DNA from: Mesotaenium endlicherianum
Taxonomy: Eukaryota; Streptophyta; Zygnematophyceae; Zygnematales; Mesotaeniaceae
Assembly: GCA_009602735.1 (NCBI GenBank)
Contig: WELA01004683.1
Span: 86,710-150,709, forward strand
Length of the DNA stretch: 64,000 nucleotides
Direction: 5' to 3'
The position numbers were made by a program, and so were the translations under genes. The notes below the pieces were generated by a model. That model did no database searches, was not told where the DNA came from, and saw nothing but the letters and a program-made list of their open reading frames with translations. Below, in pieces: positions 25,708-37,189 of the stretch (positions are counted from its first letter, which is position 1; the number at the start of each line of letters is the position of its first letter).

Positions 25708-26854
25708 GCTCTTAAGAACGTTCACGAGCGAAGAAAAGAAAGAATTCAAGATCACAAGTGTTCACTGCAACCTTCCACATTCGGTCCAAGGATGCATATT
25801 GCCCAGTTAATGTTCATGCTTTTCCCCCAACATGCAACTCTTAACGTGCTCTGAAGACGTGTACGCAATTTCAGCTTTGCTCGCCCGACATGACCATCGA
25901 ATGCGTCTTCAAACATCCGCGCAACTAAATTTGCCCGCCAAAGTTTTTGAAGCATTAATCATCGCACAGAAAAAAAACGATACATATGACAACGTAACAC
26001 AGATAGTTCCCCTAAAGTGCCCCGAGTGCGTCGATGTGCCGCGCGCAATGCGTCGTTGTGCCACAAGCTTTAAGCGTCATCAATTCAAATTGTTCCACTT
26101 TGACTAGAGCAGTCAACCATAGGTCATAACCCTTTCTCCACAGAATGTCGGTCGTATGTATTTCCCTTCTTCCTTGTTGCTGCTCGTATGTCTTCGCACG
26201 GACCATCACCTTAACGGACCATGGCGGCTATCCACAAGAGTAATTCAAACACCTCGAAAATGCGCAAGTCACGAAATGACCCGAATTAATCTACTTGGAA
26301 GCTATAGGTTCCGATCCCACTCAACCTTGGTAGAGTGAAAGAGTGGACCCACTCTTGTTTTCTTTTTCTAAATCTTACTAGGGCCAACGTTCTCAAGATT
26401 TTTTTTGTAATAAGTGTTCACAATTTCAACCAGCCAAGATAGCACAAACATGAAATTGGACTCTTACGATTAAGTATGTATTGATGCTAGAAGTCAACTC
26501 TTGTTTGTTGACTATCCGTCTGATGTGTTACAAGTAATTAAGCGCGAGGTGTTTTACATGTGAATGTAATAGGGCCATCAAAGAGGTGCTTTACATACAG
26601 CAACAACTAATTGTTTGTCATGCATAAAGAGGTCGTGGACGCCTAAGCTATAAAAGATACAAAATAATAGGAGTCTCAAGTAGTCTATGTTGCAATGTGA
26701 AAGCTATGTCTCAGAACATGCTCAATGGTTTTAGTGTACATACGAATGACAAGAAAAGGGAGAAAAGGTTACAATAGTCTTATTTATGAGTGAGGATGTA
26801 CAAATTAGAATGGACATTTTAGAATTCAAAATGCTCCCTTGGGCGGAACGGGGG
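25708..26854. other. SMC1 upstream region and AT-rich spacer
   Basis: The first few hundred bases should hold the SMC1 promoter and 5' UTR. From about 26340 the sequence becomes AT-rich without ORFs, up to the LTR fragment at 26855. No transposon termini or RNA genes were recognised. Confidence 0.5.
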
Positions 26855-27197
26855 TGTAATGAATCAGTGTGTTGGATAGATATAATATTTATTTAAATAT
26901 ATTAGTTAAATAAATTCAGCCAGTTGAATTGTAGTTATTATTAAATCTGCTGGATATTTGATACTTAGTTAAATGACTCGACCGAGAGCAGCAGGCTGAA
27001 GTCCATTAGGTCAGCCTGTTGACTTGTGTCAGCTAGCTGACACATTCTTTGACAATTAGCTGGCAGCCGTACTCGGCAGCAGCTAATGGCCTAGCTATAC
27101 ATCTAAGTATGGTATGCTAGATGAGTGGCCAGATGACACCCTTAAGGTAGATGGCGATTCGGGATGATGGGAGATGGCTGTGGATTTGGTTAGCCGA
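26855..27197 (+). mobile_element. LTR-B fragment (5' part of LTR, plus orientation)
   Basis: Begins TGTAATGAATCAG and follows the first half of the family B LTR at 59850 (GACTCGACCGAGAGCAGCAGG, GACACATTCTTTGACA, GATGGGAGATGGC). It stops at GGTTAGCCGA, where element A starts. A G-rich run precedes it (26839-26854), as a polypurine tract would. Confidence 0.8.
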
Positions 27198-27940
27198 TGA
27201 AAGGGGCAGAGTGCTCTAGTGGAAGCGTGGTGACTCACGAGGAAAAGAACTAGTTGCAATCATAATAAAGAGTGCAGCGGCGTATCACTAAGAAAGCTTA
27301 GAAAGATTACTCAACATTCTGAGTAGCAAGAAACTGCTCACAAATGATGTAGGATGAAAGGCCTTGTCATTACAAACCCGTAGAAATTTACAGAAGTGAA
27401 AATTGATAAAAAACAAAGAAGTTATGCTTATTAATAATTTTCTGCCTAAGTGCTCCGCCCTAGGAGGAAGCTACGGATTTTCCTAAGTGTTTGTCAAATC
27501 GTCCCTTCCAGAATATTCGTGAGTAAGCCAGATCAATCTAATCTGACGTGTCGGGCCGAATTGACGTCCACATACATGCATCGACATTACTAGAATGTTC
27601 CATCTCAGGCGCGCTAGGCTAATCGAAACTTCTAGGTAAATCGACCTAGTCGGCACTCCGCGTCAGCCGAACTTACGTGAAGGTTTGAATTCATTCTAAC
27701 GGGCCAGATCGCTCGACGCTGTCGGTCAATCCGACGGTCGCGCTCACCGCGAATTAAGGACAGCCGTCAACTGACCTCAAAACTAATTAAACTTCGGAAA
27801 TCCATAACTCTCTCAACACTTGACCAAATTCGATGAACTTTATATCAAAATGATCACAAAAATGCATCCTACACTACTACACAATCAAAACATACTTTCA
27901 TGAAACTCAAAAATGCACTTTATAAACCCATGACCTTACA
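27198..27940 (-). repeat. 3' LTR of element A
   Basis: 743 bp. In sense it starts TGTAAGGTCATGGG after GGGGGATGA and ends CTGCCCCTTTCA. It is clearly similar to 32568-33305 over the whole length but has small indels (for example the GTTGACGGCTGTCC segment near 27760 is absent from the other LTR). Confidence 0.9.
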
Positions 27941-29388
27941 TCATCCCCCTCCTCAAGATGCAACGTCCTCAACGCATTCTGCAGATAAGTTCTCAACTTA
28001 CTTTTACAATGAGTCAAGTTAGCCTCTGGCTTCCAAGTGTTGTCGTGCGCATGGTAGCCCTTCCACTTGACCAGATACTCTTGAACAAGTCGTTGACCTC
28101 GCTTGACTCGTCGATCGCCGACAATCGCCTCCACTTCATACTCCAATACGTCATCGATCTCGACCGGTGGTGGCGGTGTAGGTAGTCGTCCTGGATGTCC
28201 TTCATTCGGGTCAACGTAAGGCCGCAAACAACTGACATGGAACACATCATGGATACGCCAGCCAGGATTCACTTGCTTGAGCACTACGAAGGGACCTGTA
28301 AATTGTGCCAGCAGTTTCCTCTTGCCTGTGAGAGGTAGGTTCTCTGTGGACAAGAGTACTTTGTCGCCCACATGGAATGTCACTTCCCTCCTGTGCTTGT
28401 TAGCATGCTTGACCTGCTCTTCCTGTGCCTTCCGAATACACGTCTTTGCCATAACCCAAGTGTTGGCCATCTGCACCATAAAAGCTTGTGTAGTAGGAAA
28501 TTGAGTCTCCTTGGCCTTCTCCAACAAGATGTTCCCTGGATGATATACTTCTTTTCCATAAACCATGGTGAATGGTGACTGCTTGCTCGATCCCTGCATG
28601 CTGTTGTTGTAGGCAAACTCCAACCCCGGCAGCTTCTTGTCCCACTCTGAAGGGTCCTCCATAGTGAAACTCCTGAGCACCTCTTGCAGAGTTCAGTTGA
28701 GTCTCTCACTCTGCCCGTCCGTCTGAGGATGATAGGAATTGCTCATACTCAACTTGGTCCCCATCAAAGTAAACAATGACCGCCAAAAGTTGCTAGTAAA
28801 CCTTGGATCCCGATCTGAAACAATCACCTTCGGCAACCCATGTAGCCTGAAAATATGATCAAAGAATAGCCGTGCCACACCTGCTGCCGTACAAGTCTCC
28901 TTCATGGAAATGAAGTGAGCCATCTTGCTGAGTCTATCAGCCACAACCCATACTGCATCGTGTCCTTGACTACTCACTGGTAAAGATGTGATAAATTTCA
29001 TAGCAATCTGTTCCCAAGGGTACTCTGAAATAGGCAGGGGCTGCAATGTACCTCCCTTCTTTTGGTTTGGTGTCTTGTTCCGCTGGCACGCATCGCAAGT
29101 CCTGATCCACTCTTCGATGTCCTTGTCCATATTTCTCCAATAGTACTCCCGCTTCAGCACGCTTACCGTCTTCTCGCTTCCAAAGTGTCCAGCATGTAAG
29201 CAATCATGATGCTCCGCAAGTAGTAAGTCTCGTAGCTCCTTGATGTCAGGTACCCCCAATCTCTTGGAATCACCATAATACCATATGCCGTCCTTCTTCT
29301 GCATACTTGCGTTGAACTCAGCTGCTTCACCATCAGCAAACTCTGGGTCCTCCTCATAACCTCTTTGAAGCTTCTCCTTGAAGTCCAT
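27907..29388 (-). pseudogene. Element A integrase and chromodomain (broken)
   Basis: C-terminal half of pol, running right to left. It has the HHCC zinc domain (AEHHDCLHAGHFGSEKT...CDACQRNK), the integrase core ([38 protein letters not shown]), a GPFVVLKQVNP motif, then a chromodomain (LEYEVEAIVGDRR...YLVKWKGYHAHDNTWKPEANL). Breaks: a TAG separates it from the RNase H part near 29390, and a TGA follows SERLN at 28693. The first catalytic Asp of the integrase core (family motif MDF/MDW) is Lys here (MKF), so strand transfer would be lost even if read through. Chromodomains of this class can direct integration to marked chromatin. Confidence 0.9.
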
Positions 29389-29391
29389 ATT

Positions 29392-31582
29392 CTACTTGAT
29401 GACCGAGACAGCTGCAAGGTCGCACCTCCTGGATAAAGCGTCTGCAGGGTTGATCTTCCCAAGTAAGTACTCAATCTTGTGGTTGAACTGTTGCAGAAAC
29501 TCCATCCACCTTGCTTGTCTTGGTGTCAACGTTGGCTGCGTCATGAACTTCTCCAAGCTCTTGTGGTCGATCTTGATGAACACCTTCCGGCCGTCCACAT
29601 AACATCGCCAAATCCTCAAAGCCTGGATAATAGTCAACATCTCCCGCTCGTGTGCTGCATAGATCTGCTCCGCAGGACTCAACTTCCTGCTCTCATATGC
29701 CACAGGCTGCAATCCTTTACCCTGGTCCTGGAGAAGAATGGCTCCCACTGCGAAATTTGATGCATCCGTGATGATGGTGAAAGGAAGCTCTAGACTTCCA
29801 ATTGCCAACACAGGTGCCTGTGTCAATAGCTCCTTAATCTTCTCGAAAGCTTGCTGCTCCTTGTCACCCCATAGCCAATTCTCCTGCTTCTTTAACATGT
29901 CCGTGAGCAGTGCACACACCTTGGCATATCCTTCAATGAAACGTCGGTAATAATTCGCCATGCCGAGGAAACTCCTGAGTTGATGAATATCAGCAGGCAC
30001 CGGCCAATCTCTGACTGCTTGCACCTTCTTCTGCTCCACCTTGACTCCTTCAGCTCCCACTATGTGCCCAAGAAACTCGACCTCCTTGAGACAGAAGTCG
30101 CACTTGCTCATCTTCCCATATAACTTTTGATCTCTCAAGACCTCCAACACCTTCCCCCGATGCTTCACATGCTCTTCCAAGGTCTTCGAGTAGATCAGGA
30201 TGTCGTCCAAAAATACCACCACAAACTGGTCCAAATAGGGTCTGAAGATATTATTTATGAGTCCTATGAATGTAGCAGGTGCATTAGTCAGCCCAAAAGG
30301 CATGACTGTGAATTCGAATAAACCATAGCGAGTCCTGAAAGCAGTCTTCTGAACGTCTTTTTCCACAAGCCGTACCTCGTGATAGCCACTCCTCACATCG
30401 ATCTTCGAGAAATACTTTGCTCCGACAAGCCTGTCAATCAACTCGTCCACTTGTGGAAGTGGGTACCTGTTTGATGGTGACCTTGTTGAGTGCCCGGTAG
30501 TCGACACACATCCTCATAGTCCCATCCTTCTTCTTCACAAATAAGACTGGCGCTGCAAATGGAGACTCGCTGGGTCGAATGAATCCCTTCTCCAATAACT
30601 TTGTCAGCTGCTTTTTCAACTCATCCAACTCCGCAAACGATTGACGATAGACGGGTCTCACAGGTGGCTTGCTCCCTGGTTCCAACTCAATCTTGTGCTC
30701 CATAGCTCTCTGTGGAGGTAAACCTGCAAGTAGCTCCTTAGGAAACATGCACTTGAACTCCTCCAACAGTGCCTTAATTTGGGCAGGCATCTCAGCAGGC
30801 TTCTTCTCTTGAGCAGTTGGGCTCTGCTCCTTCTGAGCAAGGGGATCAGACACCACTACTTGCTCCTCCGGCGATGTACATTTGCCCAGGCTGTTAGGAT
30901 TCACGCTTGCTCCATCTGATGACCTCGCCAGGGCCACCGAGACAAGGTACATCTCCTTCACCTGATTCGTCCTGCATAGCTTCTTAACTTGTAGGCTCGA
31001 CAGAAGACAGTTACTTGTGGTCGTATCTACCTCCACCTGTTTTGTTGTCTCCATTCGACCATCACGCCCTTGGACTTTCACTTGTCTTGTGCTCCAGTGC
31101 ACTTGAGGGTTGGCTTTTCTTAGCCATGGTCGGCCCAATATCACCTCATGGTGACCTAACTCTGCCTGCTCCATAACTTCCTTACCCCGATGCCCCGCTA
31201 CTTCCACGTGAATAGCTTCCGTAGGTGCACCACACTTGAGTCTCTGCCCATTTGCCAAAATTTCCTCCTTAGGCTCATAATTCTTATGCACAGGGATTCG
31301 CCACTCTTTCACCAGCTTCTTGTGCACAAAGTTTGCACTTGCGCCGTAGTCGACCATACACTTCGCCTTGTTGTTGTCGACTACTCCTTCCACGATGATA
31401 GGCTTGTCAACATCTCGTCCTTTGCTTCTCGGCAGGCTCCTGGGGATAACCTCCTTGTGAGTTCTCGTCTTCACGCCAGTAGACACCCCAGAACGACTTA
31501 TTGGCGTCCTCCTTTTTCCTATTGTTGAGGTTGCTTCGCCTTTACGCAACAATCTCGAGCTAGATGTCCAAGCTTGCCGCAA
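29392..31582 (-). pseudogene. Element A protease, reverse transcriptase and RNase H (frameshifted)
   Basis: N-terminal half of pol. It has an aspartic protease region with [16 protein letters not shown], where the family's D-S/T-G is D-Y-G. RT follows ([55 protein letters not shown]) and then RNase H ([36 protein letters not shown]). The frame changes between VTIK and [15 protein letters not shown] near 30470-30500. The 5' end overlaps gag by about 64 nt in the -1 frame, but I see no slippery heptamer there. Confidence 0.92.
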
Positions 31583-32530
31583 CTATAGCAGGGTCCTCTC
31601 GATTTAAAATTCTGCTGCCTATGCTGGTACTGAACAAGTCCCAACTCTATAGGTACTGGACCTTGAACACTCGTGCTTGGCGCTTGAGATCCAAAGTGTC
31701 GATATCCTCCAAAGTTGTGGCTGTCCCACTGCCTCTGACTATACTCCACAGCGTCGACCCTTGTTGCCAATGCCATTATTTCTCCAAGATTGGTAGGGTC
31801 CTTGAGTGCCACTTTCTTGGCCACAGTTGGCTTGAGTCCCCTCTTGAACTTGTCCATCATCTCCAACTCATGCATGGATGGACATTGAAGCACCAGCTCG
31901 TTGAAGCGCGAAACATACTCTTGAACGCTTGCTCGTTGACGAAGGCGCACCAGTAGATCTCGAGCGGTAGCCTCGGGTGCAATAGGTTGAAATAGCCTCT
32001 TCAAGCCTTCAAATAGCTGATTAATAGTAGCAAGAATTCCAGACAACTGCGCTTCTCGTTCATACCAAGCTCCAGCAGTCTTCTGCAGCAAAGTTATGAC
32101 AAAGGCGACTTGCTTGTCGGGCGTGAGCGCAAAATACTCCATAAACTTCTTCACTCCAAAAATCCATTGGTGAACAGGCGGCGATCCACGCTCTCCAGTA
32201 TAAACTTCAGGCTTAGGCGCACGCACTCCTGATGCGGGTGGAATAACTGGTTGCACCACTGGGTTAACATGAATTGGTGGCACAACAGGTGCAGGTGCCG
32301 AACTCGTCAAAGCGGCGTCTCCCAGTAACAACTCTCACCATTCTCTCCACCTCCGTGCGCATATTTTGTTGAAACTGGGCGTAGACTTCTCCTCCAATTG
32401 CATTCGCCATTTGCCTCAACATTGCCTGCATTTCTTGTTGCTCTCTAGTCATTGTTGGTGCTGCTTGCTGCCCCGCGCGCTCAACATGCTTGACATGTTC
32501 GCCTCCTCCAGCTGCCGGCTGCGACTCCAT
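31519..32530 (-). pseudogene. gag: Element A gag (one frameshift)
   Basis: Capsid-nucleocapsid protein. It starts MESQPAAGGGEHVKHVERAG at 32530, changes frame near 32300-32330, then continues with the gag core (GERGSPPVHQWIFGVKKFMEYF, RASVQEYVSRFNELVLQCP, FKRGLKPTVAKKV) and a CCHC zinc knuckle [14 protein letters not shown]. It stops with TAG at 31519-31521. Confidence 0.9.
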
Positions 32531-32567
32531 AATATGATATGCAAACTAGCCCAGCTCCGATACCAGA

Positions 32568-33305
32568 TGAAAGGGGCAGAGTGCCCTAGTGGAAGCGTAG
32601 TGACTCACGAGGAAAAGAACTAGTTGCAATCATACTAAAGAGTGTAGCGGATCACTAAGGAAACTTAGGAATATTACTCAACAATTTGAGTAGCAAGAAA
32701 CTGCTCACAAATGAACTAGGAGGAAAGACCTTGTCATAACAAACCCGTAAAAATTTACAGAAGTTAAAATTGATAAGAAATGAAGTGGTTATGTCTATTT
32801 AAAGTTTTCTACAACGGCCGCTCGTCCCTAGGAGGGAGCGCCGCTTTAGCAACGGATTTTCCTTAGTGTTTGTTGAATCGTCCTTTCCAGAATATTCGTG
32901 AGAAAGCCAGATCAGTCTCATCTGACGTGTCGGGCCGATTTGACGTCCACATGCATGCGTCGAAATATAAAGAATATACTAACTTAGACGCGCTAGGCTA
33001 ATCCGAAACTTCCAGGTAAATCGACCTAGTCGGCACTCCGCGTCAGCCAAACTTACGTGAAGGTTCGAATTCACTCTAACAGCCCAGATCGCTCGACGCT
33101 GTCGGTCAATCCGACGGTCGCGCTCACCGCGTCAACCAACCTCAAAACTAATTAAATTTTGGAAATGCATAACTCTCTCTATACTTAACCAAATTCGATG
33201 AACTTTATATCAAAATGACCACAAAAATGCACTCTACACTACTATACAATCAAAACATACTTTCATAGAACTCAAAAATGCACTTTATAAACTTATGACC
33301 CTACA
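32568..33305 (-). repeat. 5' LTR of element A
   Basis: 738 bp. In sense it starts TGTAGGGTCATAAG and ends CTGCCCCTTTCA. Two bases later comes TGGTATCGGAGC (32554-32565), the primer-binding site. Confidence 0.9.
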
Positions 33306-33330
33306 TGCGTTACCTCACTTCGTTATATAT

Positions 33331-34051
33331 TGTAATGAATCGACTTACCAGATAAGCGATTAATAATTAATGAAGATTTTTATATCAGCAAGTAATCTCT
33401 ATGGTATTTTCTGTTAGTTGATTAAACAGCAAAAGGACAACACACTAGCAGTGGGCAATACTCGCAAGTCAAATGCAAGTAAACTAGCATCGGTAATGCA
33501 ATCAGTAAACTCATACATAAGCAAGGCTAGAAGACAGTGCATATCAATGGCTTCTCGCCTTGGATTCAGATCTCTCTCAGTAAGCAGTACAAGAAATTTG
33601 GCCTCGTTTTCAAATGCCGAACTCGAGAGCAATACCTAGCATATGTACATGGAATGAGTTTTACTGTTCAACGGCAAGTGCAATGGCACCGCCTACCCGA
33701 GAGTTAACCACGTTGGTAGGACCACGGTTAACCAAATTCACCGCCATCTCCCATCATCGCGAATCGTCATCCATCCTAAGGATTTCATCTGGCCATTCAT
33801 CTAGCATATTACACTTAGATGCATAACGAGGCAATTCGCTGCTACCAAGTACGGAAGTCAGCTGGCTGTCAAACGATGTGTCGGCAAGCTGACCTAAGTT
33901 GACTTCAGCCTGCTGCTTCCGACTGAGTTGTTAAACTGATACTTTCATAAAGTCCAGCAGATTGAATATTAACAGGAGTTCAGCAGGCTGAACTTATTTA
34001 ACTATTATGTTTAAATAGATATTAAATCAACCAATATACTGATTTATTACA
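33331..34051 (-). repeat. 3' LTR of element B-1
   Basis: 721 bp. In sense it starts TGTAATAAATCAG and ends GATTCATTACA, so the two ends are near-perfect 11-bp inverted repeats. It is preceded in sense by AAGTTGGAGGGAT, the polypurine tract. Confidence 0.9.
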
Positions 34052-34180
34052 ATCCCTCCAACTTAACATGTTGTCGCCTCGACAACACTAACACTGGGTA
34101 CATGGTTTTCTTAGCTGAAAATACTGATCTCCCGCTCGCCGCCTCTCGCTTCAACACAAATGCCTAACTGTGGGGATCAC

Positions 34181-37100
34181 TTATAACAGCTTGCTGTCAC
34201 CTCCGCCCTCAGCCTCCAGCCATTTTAAGGGAGATGTTCTCGGGGCCCTCTGGTCAGGGGAGCGAGACCGGGAGCCAGACCTCCTCCCGTCTTGGGGTCT
34301 CCTGAAGCCTAGGGGCTCCGAGTTGGGGAAACCAAGGGGAGAACGCGGTAACTGGGCTGTTTCCTCTTGCACAGTTTGAAAATGAATAGAGGCAGCCTTC
34401 TCCTGGGCAGCCCTCAAACTGACAGGTACATATACCGGCATCCCAGAATGATGTTGCATGACATGAGCCAAGGGCACATGCCTTCTCTGCGAGGGAGATG
34501 CTAGCAGGCCTCTGGCTATTTCTCTAGCAGCCCTCCTGTCTGCCCTGTCCGAATGGGTCTCCGCGCCTGCAGATGGGCTCTGTCCTCTGGCAGTTCCCAT
34601 CCAAGTGATATATTCCTCTTCAGCGAGCTATTTCGGCCCTGGCCAACTCAGTCTTCTCCATTACAGGGGATGTGGCAGGTGTCTGGATCACAGCGGGGCT
34701 AGTGTCCTCTTCCTCGCCTTCCTCTTCTTCTTCTCCTGGCTCCTTTGAGACTGCTGGGGTCTCCTTTGTCAGCTGCTCCAGCTCTTCTTGAGAAAAAGAA
34801 TACCCCACTGCCCTTCCCCTTTTGGGTGCTGGTGGGGGCTGATGAATCTTGACCGCATACAGGTCTTTCTCTCCTTGCTTGTTTGCCCATTTGGCATAAA
34901 CGTGCTTCCCTTTAGAAAATGACTCTCGGCCCCTGCTCACGTCCTCTTGCATTTCTTGGCTCATGCAATCTCTTACTCCATCCAATCTTGGGTCCCAAGC
35001 TGCAATGTTAGAAGGCAACACTATAATCCCCTGTAGGTCTGTTAGGAAATCTTCCTCCCCTGCCTTGTCATTTTGCTGGTCCCTCATGTTGATGGTCATC
35101 CTCCGCCAATCGGTGGGCTTCTGGAAGAAGGCAGGGTCTGTCCTTTTCAACGTACAAGGGTACCAGTGCCTTGCAAAGTCCAGCTGACTGGTTTCCCTCG
35201 CCAAGAATTCCCAGCTCCTTCTCTCCACCTCATTATACATGGTCTTGAACTTGTTATAGGATGTAGAATCCTTAAAGCTGTTCGCGTCCATGGGGATCAT
35301 CCTGATGACCCTATCCTTCCCCCAGATACCTGGAATCGATACAGCTCCTTCCTCGTTCACTTGGGCCATTATCTTGGCCTCTCTGACCGTATATCCTACC
35401 ATCCTGGCATTATCGTGGTAGAGGAGGAGTCCTGTGCTGATGTAATTAATCAGTTCATTATTTATTTGATTAATTGCATATCTAAATATAACACTAAATA
35501 AGTATTATGTCTATATACTCATATGTGCGAGTTCATCTAAATGAATGTATGTCGATGTAATGCGAGTTTACTTACTTTGTCAAAAAGGTCAGCAGGACGA
35601 CTTTTGTACCATAGTATAGTTTGCTGACTTTGTTGAAAAGGTCAGCAGGATGACTTTTGTATCATAGTGTGGTTTGCTGACATTGTTGAAAAGGTCAGCA
35701 GGATGACTTTTGTATCATAGTATAGTTTGCTGAGATTTATATATCAGTTATATACCGGACATAATATGAGTAGGTTGACATATAGTAAGCTCGCTTGACA
35801 TTAGTCAATATACTTAGCTTCAGTACGCTGAGAATAGACATACACATTTAGATTGTTATTTGTAGATTGGCACATGTGACCGTAGTATACTGAAAGTCGG
35901 GAGGTCGACTGAGATTCGGTAAACCGATGTCCTACCAGTGTGGTTAACTCCTGGGTAGGCGGAGCCGTCGTCAGTCAACTGAACAGTTAGGACTTCAGTC
36001 ATCCGACCAATTAATATGGTCGTTATACCTAGATCCGTGGGTCCCAACTTAACGGGTTTCCCACGAAACGGCGCACCTTGCGCCGTGGTCAACCAGGTGG
36101 TCACTAGGTACATAGCAGGCTGGGATCTCGTGGTCCCTCATTCTGGACAGTAGGCTTTACAGTCGGATTTCTACTTGCAAGTGATGTGTGCACTTTTTGG
36201 GTTCGTTCTAATGACCAGCCTTCACGGAAATTGCCATGGCTGATTCGTTTGCGCTCCATTTGGAGCAAACTAGGACTACTCGGAAAGGTCTCGTCAAGAT
36301 GCATCCGTTGCCGTTGAGTTTGCTCAATTTGGAGTAGTATTGACAGAGTTATGCCCTCTGACATTTCGGGGTTACACAGCGGACAGATTCCATGCACCTA
36401 AGTCAGTGGGATGTGTTTGAGCTACTTTATGGTCATCTGAATGAGAGCGCCTTTGCTATTCAGTCCCCTGATGTTGTGTATGTGCTTACACATGCTTGTA
36501 TGCCTGGTAGGCAAGAGGTCAGGAGTTTCTTAAGGAGAAGCTCTAGTCCTCAAGCTCGCCTCTTTCTTGTGCCTTGTATGCGTGTGCAACTATGCACACT
36601 ACGATAAGTGAGTCAAGGGCTATAGATGAGTAAACGGAATTCATTATAAGGGCAAAGATTGCTCCCTGATTTCACACGCTTCCACCTATCTCTGAGTTTT
36701 TATATTTAAATGAAATATATTAATCTTGAATAAGCAAGGTTCGTTTCAGCTGACCTCTGTATACATGTCAAAGCTTTTGGATGTCTCCCCTTCCCTCTGC
36801 AGGATGTCCTTCTGTGACTCACTACGACTTCTCTGGGCATACTTGAAGGCCTCCTCTAGTAGATCAAAGCCCTTGCCCAGCACTGTGTAGCGGTAGCTGC
36901 TGATTCTCCTCTGTTCTTCTTCTTCAGCCTGCTGCTTCCGCTTCTCCTCAGCTTGCCTCTCCTCCTCTGCTTTCTTGGCCTCCTCTGCAGCTTTTTAGTC
37001 CATTTCTTCCTGCCTCAGTCTGGCCTGTTCCTCCTCCTCCTTCTTCTTCTGTGCCTCCCGCTGTTGTTGGAGTCGTTGTGATTCTCGAGCGGAGATGGAA

Positions 37101-37189
37101 GATGATTCGATGTCTCCACGGAATTGCAAGTATTCTGCATGTGCCTCTTCCGCCCTTCTCTTCCTCTTGAGTCCCGACTTTTGAGTCAT
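34181..37189 (-). pseudogene. Additional ORF of element B-1 (unknown protein, split by a solo LTR)
   Basis: Sense-strand ORF lying between pol and the 3' LTR. It starts ATG at 37189 (MTQKSGLKRKRRAEEAHAEY) with a long charged, Gln/Glu/Lys/Arg-rich coiled coil, broken by TAA at 36995-36997. After removal of the solo LTR 35441-36748 the frame runs on without a shift. The core has NEVERRSWEFLARE, FARHWYPCTLKR, FFQKPTDWRRMTI, IVLPSNIAAWDPRLDGV and ESFSKGKHVYAKWANKQGEK. An acidic segment and a TGA near 34620 follow, and after a frame change MPVYVPVSLRAAQEK and an SRSRS tail, to the stop at 34181. No signal peptide or membrane segment is visible. I recognise no known domain. The core and the GMPVYV/SRSRS tail recur in B-2 (44248-45434). 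Confidence 0.75.
35441..36748 (+). mobile_element. Solo LTR, family E
   Basis: 1308 bp from TGTAATTAATCAG to TTCGTTTCA, flanked by the 5-bp target duplication GCTGA (35436-35440 and 36749-36753). There is no internal region, so it is a solo LTR. Its start, and a block at 35921-35965 (GTCCTACCAGTGTGGTTAAC), resemble LTR-B, so the families are related. It contains three tandem copies of a roughly 63-bp unit at 35570-35740. Confidence 0.88.

Larger units (their letters stand above)
27198..33305 (-). mobile_element. Ty3/gypsy chromovirus element A (two LTRs, decayed)
   Basis: A 6.1 kb element on the minus strand. The 5' LTR is 32568-33305 and the 3' LTR 27198-27940; both begin TGTA and end CCCCTTTCA in the element's sense. 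A primer-binding site complementary to initiator-Met tRNA (TGGTATCGGAGC) follows the 5' LTR, and a GGGGGATGA polypurine tract precedes the 3' LTR. Order is gag, protease, RT, RNase H, integrase, chromodomain, which is the chromovirus order. The LTRs differ at many sites and gag-pol is broken by frameshifts and stops, so it is old. The flanks do not give a target duplication (GCCGA against TGCGT), so a rearrangement followed insertion. Confidence 0.93.

Noticed and set aside
31519-31582. Frameshift signal in element A gag/pol overlap
   Set aside because: Pol is in the -1 frame here too, but no X XXY YYZ heptamer or downstream hairpin is visible in the overlap.
36104-36607. ORFs of 71-97 codons on both strands
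   Set aside because: They lie within solo LTR E and have no recognisable motif.
34181-37189. Additional ORF as an envelope gene
   Set aside because: No signal peptide, transmembrane helix or fusion-peptide-like segment; it is charged, acidic and SR-rich, unlike env proteins.
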